This document shows positions 1 through 5,189 of a stretch of DNA of 6,712 nucleotides, one piece after another (within the stretch, counting starts at the first letter, position 1; each line of letters starts with the position of its first letter). The position numbers were made by a program, and so were the translations under genes. Origin of the DNA: Methanomicrobia archaeon (GTDB taxonomy: Archaea; Methanobacteriota_B; Thermococci; Methanofastidiosales; NM3); contig DSAJ01000140.1 of assembly GCA_011372835.1 (NCBI GenBank), forward strand, positions 1-6,712, written 5' to 3'. The notes below the pieces were generated by a model. That model did no database searches, was not told the origin of the DNA, and saw nothing but the letters and a program-made list of their open reading frames with translations.

Positions 1-941
1 ACAAGGAGAAGATGAGCTCCTCAAAGGGCAACGTCTACACATCATGCGATGTGTGCGAGAGGTATGGCACCGACGTCGTGCGCATCGGGCTCATGTACAG
101 CGGCGAAGGCGTCGACGACCCAAACTGGGAGACCAGCTTCGTCGAGACGATGGGCGAGAAGCTCTCTTCGTGGTACCATTTCGCTACGACGATGTATGGT
201 ACGGGAAGACGGGGAGAGATGCAGTTTATCGACCTCTGGTTCGAGACGGTGATGCTATCGATCATGAAGGACGTGGAAGAGGCACTCGAGGGCATGATGT
301 ATCGCAGCGCCATACAGCGCGGATATTTCGACCTCCACCGCGCGCTGAAGTGGTATCAGCGCCGAACGACAGACCACCACGGCGAGCTCATGGACCGCTT
401 CATAGAGGTGCAGACGCAAATACTCTCGCTCTTTTGCCCTCATGTCGCAGAGGAGATCTGGGAAGCGATAGGCAAGCATGGATTTATCTCGGTCTCAGAG
501 TGGACCTCTCCGTGGAAGGTGCCTGACGAGACGATGATCTATGCCGAGGAATTCCTGAAAAGCGTCATCGATGACATCAAGGAGATCATACGCGTGGCAA
601 AGATAGAACAACCAAGCAACGTCTACATCTACACGAGCCCCCCATGGAAGTGGGAAGCGGCGAGGGTCGCCCATGAAGAGGGGGACATGAAGAGTGCGAT
701 GGCACGCATCATGCAAGACGAGAACATGCGCAAGCACGGCAAGAAGGTCTCCAAGTTCCTCGCTTCGGTCATGAAACACAAGTCAGCGGTCCACGACATC
801 GACGAAGGTGGCATCCTCAACGAGGCCAAACAATTCATCGAGACGGAGGTCGGCGCACCCGTGACCATCGACTCCGACTACGATCCAGAGAACAAAAAGG
901 AGCATGCGCAACCGGGAAGGGTGGCCATATACATAGAGTGA
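1..941 (+). CDS. leuS: Leucyl-tRNA synthetase, C-terminal part (5' truncated by window edge)
   Basis: This is the C-terminal third of a class I aminoacyl-tRNA synthetase that charges tRNA-Leu with leucine in the cytoplasm. The reading frame is open from base 3, so the ATG at base 12 is not the start; it is the Met of the catalytic signature KMSSSKGN encoded at 9-32. After it come a GTDVVRIGLM segment (the usual [YF]GADxxR region closing the catalytic domain), a helical anticodon-binding domain containing FCPHVAEEIWE, and the archaeal/eukaryal-type C-terminal extension ending in AIYIE. That ending and the VYIYTSPPWKW segment point to the archaeal LeuRS family (about 950 residues in full) rather than the bacterial one. 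The signature has Ser where KMSKS has its second Lys; its first Lys and the following KGN are kept. The next gene starts 69 bases downstream from its own promoter. Identity is very secure; only the missing N-terminus is unseen. Confidence 0.96.
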   Translation, partial: KEKMSSSKGNVYTSCDVCERYGTDVVRIGLMYSGEGVDDPNWETSFVETMGEKLSSWYHFATTMYGTGRRGEMQFIDLWFETVMLSIMKDVEEALEGMMYRSAIQRGYFDLHRALKWYQRRTTDHHGELMDRFIEVQTQILSLFCPHVAEEIWEAIGKHGFISVSEWTSPWKVPDETMIYAEEFLKSVIDDIKEIIRVAKIEQPSNVYIYTSPPWKWEAARVAHEEGDMKSAMARIMQDENMRKHGKKVSKFLASVMKHKSAVHDIDEGGILNEAKQFIETEVGAPVTIDSDYDPENKKEHAQPGRVAIYIE

Positions 942-967
942 TAATAGACATGAATTGATGTGGCACA

Positions 968-986
968 CTTTTCCAAAATCTTTTTT
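968..986 (+). terminator. Possible oligo-T terminator of leuS
   Basis: Two T tracts (CTTTT at 968-972 and CTTTTTT at 980-986) lie 27-45 bases after the leuS stop, without a clear hairpin. Archaeal RNA polymerase can terminate at oligo-T alone, so these may end leuS transcripts. The second tract also forms part of the likely trxB TATA element, so the assignment is weak. Confidence 0.3.
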
Positions 987-990
987 AACA
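972..990 (+). promoter_or_regulatory. Archaeal promoter (BRE/TATA-like) for the trxB unit
   Basis: An A/T-rich element TTTTTTAA (981-988) follows a CCAAAA stretch that could serve as a B-recognition element. The centre of the TATA-like element is about 26 bases before the trxB ATG at 1011, the usual distance from a TATA box to an archaeal transcription start. No Shine-Dalgarno sequence precedes the ATG (the bases before it read AACGTGATAT), so a leaderless mRNA starting at or very near base 1011 is the simplest reading. Confidence 0.6.
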
Positions 991-1010
991 TCCTCCAAAA
1001 AACGTGATAT

Positions 1011-1922
1011 ATGTACGATGTTGTGATCATAGGCGGTGGACCGGGAGGGATGACCGCCGCCCTCTACTGCGTTCGTTCCAATCTCAAGACACTGCTTATA
1101 GAAAAGGAGATACTCGGGGGATATATGGCGTATGCGAGCGTCATTGAGAACTATCCTGGATTCCCCGATGGCATCAAGGGCATAGAGCTTGCCCAGAGGA
1201 TCGCTGAGCAGGTGAAAAGAACGGATGTGGAGTTCAAATACGCAACGGTGAAAAACGTCGACTTCGATTCGATGAAGATCGATGTGGGCGATGAACAGAT
1301 CGAAGCCAAGACCATCATACTCTCACTTGGGCTGACACACAAGAAGCTCGGGGTGGAAGGAGAGGACACATTTCAGGGTCGCGGCGTCGTGTACTGCACG
1401 ACATGCGACGGACCGCTCTACAGGAGCAAGAAGACGGTCGTCGCTGGCAAGGGCATCCCTGGCATCACCGCGGCGCTATACCTTGAGGAGATAGCCGAGA
1501 GCGTCGTGCTCGTCACACCGACGGACGAGCTCGAGGCGAAGGAAGACATCTATCTTGACAAGATTTTTGACAGCTCTGTCGAGGTCATCACCAATGCGGA
1601 AGTAAATCGCCTCGAAGGATCTGAAAAGCTCGAACGGGTGGTCATTGAATACAACGGCGATGGTGGCTCCGAACAAGTCTTGGAGGCCGATGGGATATTC
1701 GTGAACATAGGCAAGAAACCGAACACGGAGTTCCTTGCCGGGACCGGCATCGACCTTACGAAGAGCGGCTATATTCGTGTGAACGACAAGCAGGAGACAT
1801 CGATCAAGGGCGTCTATGCTGTCGGTGATGTTACGAACGAGAAGTACAAACAGGTGACCACTGCCGTAGGCGACGGATGCAAGGCGGCCCTCAACGTGGC
1901 ACGGTACCTGAAGCGCCACTGA
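1011..1922 (+). CDS. trxB: Thioredoxin reductase-like FAD flavoprotein lacking the NADPH signature
   Basis: This 303-residue protein is a soluble low-molecular-weight thioredoxin reductase-type flavoprotein that should pass electrons through FAD and a Cys pair to a thioredoxin. Visible features are the N-terminal FAD-binding GGGPGG (residues 8-13), ENYPGFP (about 44-50), the redox-active C129-T-T-C132 followed by Asp-Gly, a second Rossmann motif GKGIPG (146-151), and the C-terminal FAD-contacting YAVGDV. Length is normal for the family. The oddity is in the pyridine-nucleotide domain: where E. coli TrxB has HRRDGFRA, this protein reads TPTDELEA (169-176), so all three Arg residues that contact NADPH are gone and one is Glu. 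Thermoplasma acidophilum TrxR is reported to use neither NADPH nor NADH, and some methanogen homologues use reduced F420; this protein may belong with those. The donor is therefore not predicted. The stop overlaps a potential ATG of the next frame (TGATG), suggesting cotranscription with the lipoprotein gene. Confidence 0.93.
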   Translation: MYDVVIIGGGPGGMTAALYCVRSNLKTLLIEKEILGGYMAYASVIENYPGFPDGIKGIELAQRIAEQVKRTDVEFKYATVKNVDFDSMKIDVGDEQIEAKTIILSLGLTHKKLGVEGEDTFQGRGVVYCTTCDGPLYRSKKTVVAGKGIPGITAALYLEEIAESVVLVTPTDELEAKEDIYLDKIFDSSVEVITNAEVNRLEGSEKLERVVIEYNGDGGSEQVLEADGIFVNIGKKPNTEFLAGTGIDLTKSGYIRVNDKQETSIKGVYAVGDVTNEKYKQVTTAVGDGCKAALNVARYLKRH

Positions 1923-1930
1923 TGCTCCAC

Positions 1931-1934
1931 GGTG
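1931..1934 (+). promoter_or_regulatory. Ribosome binding site GGTG deciding the lipoprotein start
   Basis: GGTG lies 5 bases before the ATG at 1940 and matches part of the archaeal GGAGGTGATC Shine-Dalgarno consensus. The in-frame ATG at 1922 overlaps the trxB stop (TGATG) but has no comparable site and would add six residues ahead of the signal peptide. The site therefore favours 1940. Confidence 0.5.
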
Positions 1935-1939
1935 TTCCA

Positions 1940-2557
1940 ATGCGGTACAAGGCATTACTGACCCTAATAGTGATAGTGTTACTCGCGGGATGTGTCGGTG
2001 GAGACGATGTGTCCACCACGACGCCCTCTCCAACAACCACCGCGGCGCCAACGACGCATTCTCCCACTACCACATCACCCCCAACGACGCAGGTGCCGAC
2101 AACGACTGCAGCACCGGTTTCGCCCATCGAGTGGCAATCATACGATGATGCGCTCAGAGCAGCACAAGAGAACGATACGTACGTCTACATCTACTTATGG
2201 AGGCGCAACTGTCCCTACTGTGATCTCATGCAAAGCGATACGTTCATGGACGAGGAAGTGACAACGTATCTCGGGGAGCACTTCGAATCGGTGTCTGTGA
2301 ACATATGGTCATCAGACCCTATATCGGAGGAGAATCCGGAGATCACGGGAAGATACATCGAAAGCAAGTATAGGGTACCGGGCGCGCCAAGCTCCGTTTT
2401 CCTTTCGCCCGATGGTTCGTTGATCAAGGTAGTGCCGGGGTACGACGTGGTGCCGGGGTACAAACCCCCGTACGAGTTCAGACTGATGCTCGAGTATGTG
2501 TCCACTGGTTCGTACATGGAAATGACGTTTGAACAATACGTGAACTCGCAGCAGTGA
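1940..2557 (+). CDS. Surface lipoprotein with Thr/Pro stalk and thioredoxin fold (CPYC)
   Basis: This 205-residue protein begins with a short basic N-terminus (MRYK) and a hydrophobic segment ending in the lipobox LLAGC, so Cys18 is probably lipidated and the protein held on the outer face of the membrane. Residues 25-62 are almost entirely Thr, Pro, Ser and Ala, a stalk probably O-glycosylated. From about residue 63 there is a thioredoxin fold of the Thioredoxin_7 type: a YDDALRAAQ helix, strand YVYIYLW, active site C91-P-Y-C94, and the GAPSSVF loop with the probable cis-Pro150. The CPYC dipeptide is closer to glutaredoxin- or disulfide-reductase-like sites than to thioredoxin's CGPC. The protein probably reduces, isomerises or forms disulfides outside the cell; the direction cannot be told from sequence. 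It lies 17 bases after trxB with no visible promoter, so it is likely cotranscribed. A start at 1922 is possible. Confidence 0.85.
   Translation: MRYKALLTLIVIVLLAGCVGGDDVSTTTPSPTTTAAPTTHSPTTTSPPTTQVPTTTAAPVSPIEWQSYDDALRAAQENDTYVYIYLWRRNCPYCDLMQSDTFMDEEVTTYLGEHFESVSVNIWSSDPISEENPEITGRYIESKYRVPGAPSSVFLSPDGSLIKVVPGYDVVPGYKPPYEFRLMLEYVSTGSYMEMTFEQYVNSQQ
2012..2125 (+). repeat. Low-complexity Thr/Pro-coding tract (lipoprotein stalk)
   Basis: This C/A-rich tract of imperfect ACN and CCN codon runs encodes residues 25-62 of the lipoprotein, in clusters of the form TTT-P, PTT and PP. Such tracts can expand or contract by slippage, so length may differ between strains. The encoded segment is most simply a stiff, glycosylatable spacer that lifts the thioredoxin domain away from the membrane. 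Confidence 0.7.
2429..2464 (+). repeat. 18-base imperfect tandem duplication in the lipoprotein gene
   Basis: Two adjacent 18-base units (2429-2446 and 2447-2464) share the identical core GTGCCGGGGTAC and encode VVPGYD followed by VVPGYK. The duplication keeps the frame and lies late in the thioredoxin fold, just after strand LSPDGSLIK. Confidence 0.75.
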
Positions 2558-2590
2558 GGATGCAATAGGGCGCCACACGTAGTGCAATAA

Positions 2591-2606
2591 TTTATATATT
2601 TATAAA
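2591..2606 (+). promoter_or_regulatory. TATA-box promoter of the RING-like/thioredoxin-fold membrane protein
   Basis: A perfect archaeal TATA element TTTATATA (2591-2598) lies within the palindromic stretch TTTATA-TATT-TATAAA. Counting about 26 bases from its centre puts the transcription start near 2621, giving a leader of about 22 bases; a second candidate TTTATAAA (2599-2606) would start near 2629. A weak GTGA (2633-2636) before the ATG may serve the ribosome. This separates the gene from the trxB-lipoprotein unit, although readthrough is possible because no strong terminator is visible in 2558-2590. Confidence 0.7.
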
Positions 2607-2642
2607 TAAACTTTTATGCATAGGAAGACAAAGTGAACGATT

Positions 2643-4718
2643 ATGGCGTATACGTGTGAATTGTGCAACGCACCCATTACACAACGGGGCATGATACACT
2701 GCAGCTATTGCAAGACACCATTTCACCAGCAATGCGTGCGCGAGCACCTTTATTCGCACAAGACGTGCCCTCACTGTTACCACCCTACGTCGATGTTTGA
2801 CTACCAACGTGGCGCTCCGCCCGGTGGCCGCAACGTCCGCCAATCGCCCCCTGCATCGTATACGCCCTCGGCACCTGTTCGTGCCGCTGCACCGCCACCA
2901 ACAAGAAGGCAGGCGCCGGCGGCGACCCAACGTCCGCCACAGCGTGCTCCACCGGAGAGACCAGATAAGGAGGATCCGCCGAGGAGGCCGTCAAAGCGGC
3001 CACGTGGCGGAAAGGTGCTTTTGTTGCTCAACTTCGTGATCGTGCTCCTTTTGCTCGCTTCGACGCTCTATGCATCGACGCTCTATGTCGGATACGCACC
3101 GAATCTATCGGTCGACACGACGCAAAAGAGCGTGTTACCTGGTCAGACCACAGACTTCACGGTCGCGCTAGCGAACACAGGCAACATCCTCTCACGTTAC
3201 GATGTTACCGTTGCTGCAGGAGGCACGTCGATGCCACAAGGTTGGAGCGCCTCACTGCTTGATGCCACGACGGATTATGGGCACACGTATACGGGATCTG
3301 TAGAACCCGAGCAAGACGAGTCGCTCGTGCTTCGCGTATCGACATCGGCCAGCGCGGGTCCGGGCAAGGCCACGATCCGCATCGAGGCACGCTCGAGTGA
3401 CGGCAAATACCGCGACTCGCTGACTGTCAACGTCATATCCGAGACCGTTGCATCGTATGAACTCAGCACTACAACGACTGAGAAGTTCGTGACTGCCGGA
3501 GAAACGGCGACGTTCAACGCTACGGTGCAAAATAACGGCTCGAGCACGGATACGTATTACCTTCAATTGAAAAACACCACAGCGAGCTGGTCTGGTTCGC
3601 TCCTGCACGAGAAGGTAACGGTCGAACCGAACAATTCGAAAAACATCGTGCTCACGCTCAAGTCCCCGTCATCTGCCCAAGGAAATGCACAGGGAGAAAC
3701 GATACTTCAGGTCACCTCGCAAAACGACACCGGAGATGTAAAGACACAGCGATTCACCCTTATCGTGAGCCCCACGTACGGATTCGAGCTCAATATCGAA
3801 GAGCGTTCCAAAGTGGTCTTGCCAGGCTCAAGCACTACCTACCTATTCCAGGTCAAAAACAACGGAAATGCTGCCGATACGTATGCGGTACAACCTGTTC
3901 CCTCACTACCATCTGGGTGGACCTATGAGATATCAAAACGGGAGGTAACGGTCTCTCCGGGTGGCAACGTCACCGTTGGCATAACGATCATCGTGCCTGA
4001 AGGCGCCCAGCCCAATCAAAGGGGTGTCGTGAACGTGACCGTCATCTCATCGGGCAACCAACGTTCCCAGAACGCATCGTTTGAGCTCATGACGGCACAG
4101 CGTCAACAAAAGAGAGTGTTCGTAGAGCTCTTCACTTCTGTGAACTGTACGTACTGTCCCGCTGCTGAAAGCGCCGTGCACGACCTTTTGGAAAACTACC
4201 CTGATGATGTCGTCGCGATCGAGTATCATCTAAACGACTCGTTCAACAACAACTTTTCAAACGAGAGGGCGAGCATGTACACGATAGGTGGCACGCCGCA
4301 ATCGATGTTTGATGGTACCAGGAACATTAAGGGAGGTTCCGGGTCCACATATGCACAGTACGTGGCAGCCACCGAATCGCTTCTCGATGATACGCTCAAG
4401 GTGCGCCTCGACCTTTCGGTAACTCCATCCATCATGGACCCGACCAAGATGAATGTCGAGGCGTTTATCAAGCCGTTGGACAACACCGTGCCGTCCGAAC
4501 TTAATGTCTTCTTTGTCGTGTATGAGAACGGGTTGTCCCCCCCAGGCTCATCGAAGGTGTTCTATCACGTCGCGGTCGAGGGGCATAGGCGCACCGTAAG
4601 CCAGTTCGATCCTACGGCCAGCGTGTCGCTTGCACTCACCATCCCTGAGGATGGTGGTGTCGTGGTCTTCGTACAGGATCCGATAACGAAGAGAGTATAC
4701 CAGGCTGCAGTCTGGTAA
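2643..4718 (+). CDS. Single-span membrane protein: RING/PHD-like zinc finger, three Ig-like domains, Omp28-like thioredoxin fold
   Basis: This 691-residue protein has a clear order of parts. Residues 5-45 hold a binuclear treble-clef pattern C5-x2-C8-x11-C20-x2-C23-x4-H28-x2-C31-x10-C42-x2-C45; the second half (FHQQC, ten residues, then TCPHC) has exact RING-H2 spacing, while the C4HC3 ligand order is PHD- or RING-variant-like. A Pro/Arg-rich linker (about 52-123) ends in a basic cluster, followed by one membrane span (about 125-149). By the positive-inside rule the zinc finger is cytoplasmic and the rest external. Outside are three beta-sandwich repeats (about 154-267, 271-376, 379-483) with the N-x-G-x3-D-x-Y pattern of NEW3/CARDB-like archaeal surface domains. 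Next is a thioredoxin fold with C502-T-Y-C505 and a GGTP552 cis-Pro loop resembling the Omp28 family, then a beta-rich end domain (about 593-691). Eleven N-x-S/T sequons lie outside. It may be a thiol-disulfide protein that signals or scaffolds across the membrane; this function is inferred, the domains are seen. Confidence 0.88.
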   Translation: MAYTCELCNAPITQRGMIHCSYCKTPFHQQCVREHLYSHKTCPHCYHPTSMFDYQRGAPPGGRNVRQSPPASYTPSAPVRAAAPPPTRRQAPAATQRPPQRAPPERPDKEDPPRRPSKRPRGGKVLLLLNFVIVLLLLASTLYASTLYVGYAPNLSVDTTQKSVLPGQTTDFTVALANTGNILSRYDVTVAAGGTSMPQGWSASLLDATTDYGHTYTGSVEPEQDESLVLRVSTSASAGPGKATIRIEARSSDGKYRDSLTVNVISETVASYELSTTTTEKFVTAGETATFNATVQNNGSSTDTYYLQLKNTTASWSGSLLHEKVTVEPNNSKNIVLTLKSPSSAQGNAQGETILQVTSQNDTGDVKTQRFTLIVSPTYGFELNIEERSKVVLPGSSTTYLFQVKNNGNAADTYAVQPVPSLPSGWTYEISKREVTVSPGGNVTVGITIIVPEGAQPNQRGVVNVTVISSGNQRSQNASFELMTAQRQQKRVFVELFTSVNCTYCPAAESAVHDLLENYPDDVVAIEYHLNDSFNNNFSNERASMYTIGGTPQSMFDGTRNIKGGSGSTYAQYVAATESLLDDTLKVRLDLSVTPSIMDPTKMNVEAFIKPLDNTVPSELNVFFVVYENGLSPPGSSKVFYHVAVEGHRRTVSQFDPTASVSLALTIPEDGGVVVFVQDPITKRVYQAAVW
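3060..3089 (+). repeat. 15-base tandem duplication at the end of the membrane span
   Basis: Units 3060-3074 and 3075-3089 are identical except for two bases at the end of the unit (GCA versus GTC), and encode STLYA followed by STLYV. The duplication extends the outer end of the only membrane span by five residues without shifting the frame. Confidence 0.75.
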
Positions 4719-4741
4719 CATTATTCTACTTTTCAGAAACA

Positions 4742-4772
4742 TTTATATATACTTCAAATGCACTAGTATATA
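4742..4772 (+). promoter_or_regulatory. TATA-box promoter with overlapping inverted repeat (candidate operator)
   Basis: TTTATATA (4742-4749) is a consensus archaeal TATA box; 26 bases from its centre predicts a transcription start near 4772, leaving a leader of only about 9 bases with GTGA (4774-4777 region) before the ATG at 4781. A perfect 7-base inverted repeat, TATATAC (4746-4752) and GTATATA (4766-4772), has arm centres 20 bases apart, about two helical turns. One arm covers the TATA box and the other the expected start site. A dimeric winged-helix protein bound here would block TBP/TFB or polymerase, so autoregulation by the adjacent regulator is plausible. A/T-rich sequence makes chance repeats easier. 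Confidence 0.55.
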
Positions 4773-4780
4773 GTGAAAGC

Positions 4781-5185
4781 ATGGAATCTCATGAAGACCT
4801 ACACGTGCAGATCAGCGAATTGAAAAAAGACATCGAGGAGATCAAACGCCATGTCGTGACCGAAGTGCACCAGGTCCAGCATATACCAGCCCAGTCTACG
4901 TCATTTGACATCGCCACGTGCGCTGACCTCTTCAAGGCACTCGCCAACGAGGAACGCCTTAAACTTCTCGTCGTTCTTGAAGGCGACGACCTGTATTTTT
5001 CCCAACTCGTAGAGGCAACGACCCTTGACCACAGCCCCTTGCGATTTCATCTGACCGTGCTGAGGGACGTGGGCCTCATATCCCAGGAACGATTCAGAGG
5101 AAAATACGGTATAACGGATCTGGGAAAGCGCGCCCTTGAAATGGCATCGTACTTTTATAATGTAATGTACCCTGAGAAGGAGTGA
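4781..5185 (+). CDS. ArsR-type winged helix-turn-helix regulator with N-terminal coiled coil
   Basis: This 134-residue protein is a small DNA-binding regulator. Residues about 5-30 are charged and heptad-like (HVQISELKKDIEEIKRHV), suggesting a coiled-coil dimerisation helix. Residues about 43-122 form the winged helix: FKALANEERLKLLVVL is the typical ArsR first helix pair, HSPLRFHLTVLRDVGLI (84-100) holds the turn and recognition helix, and ERFRGKYGITDLGKRAL forms the wing and start of the last helix. The metal-binding ELCVCDL motif of classic ArsR proteins is absent and there is a single Cys (C47), so a metal sensor is unlikely; what it senses is unknown. The stop lies 4 bases before the next ATG and within that gene's ribosome site, so the two genes are almost certainly cotranscribed. 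An inverted repeat across its own promoter suggests autoregulation. Family is secure, target is inferred. Confidence 0.85.
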   Translation: MESHEDLHVQISELKKDIEEIKRHVVTEVHQVQHIPAQSTSFDIATCADLFKALANEERLKLLVVLEGDDLYFSQLVEATTLDHSPLRFHLTVLRDVGLISQERFRGKYGITDLGKRALEMASYFYNVMYPEKE

Positions 5186-5186
5186 T
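5179..5186 (+). promoter_or_regulatory. Strong Shine-Dalgarno site of the six-span membrane protein gene
   Basis: GGAGTGAT matches most of the archaeal consensus GGAGGTGATC and sits 7 bases (from GGAG) before the ATG at 5190. It overlaps the stop codon of the regulator, a layout typical of translational coupling, and it fixes the start of the downstream gene. Confidence 0.75.
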
Positions 5187-5189
5187 ATC

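Noticed and set aside
1877..1939. Upstream extension of the lipoprotein to an ATG at 1877 inside trxB
   Set aside because: It would overlap trxB by 46 bases and bury the signal peptide behind 21 polar residues; the start at 1940 gives a proper basic N-terminus and lipobox.
1476..2051. 191-codon open frame on the - strand opposite trxB and the lipoprotein start
   Set aside because: It is antisense to two well-supported genes, has no recognisable domain and no promoter or ribosome site of its own; the open frame follows from the codon bias of the + strand genes.
2591..2606. Palindrome TTTATA-TATT-TATAAA as a regulator-binding site
   Set aside because: It consists only of A/T and is fully explained as one or two TATA boxes; there is nothing specific enough to call an operator.
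2617..2637. Six-residue upstream open frame (MHRKTK) before the RING-like gene
   Set aside because: The predicted transcription start near 2621 falls after its ATG, there is no ribosome site, and no attenuator-like structure follows.
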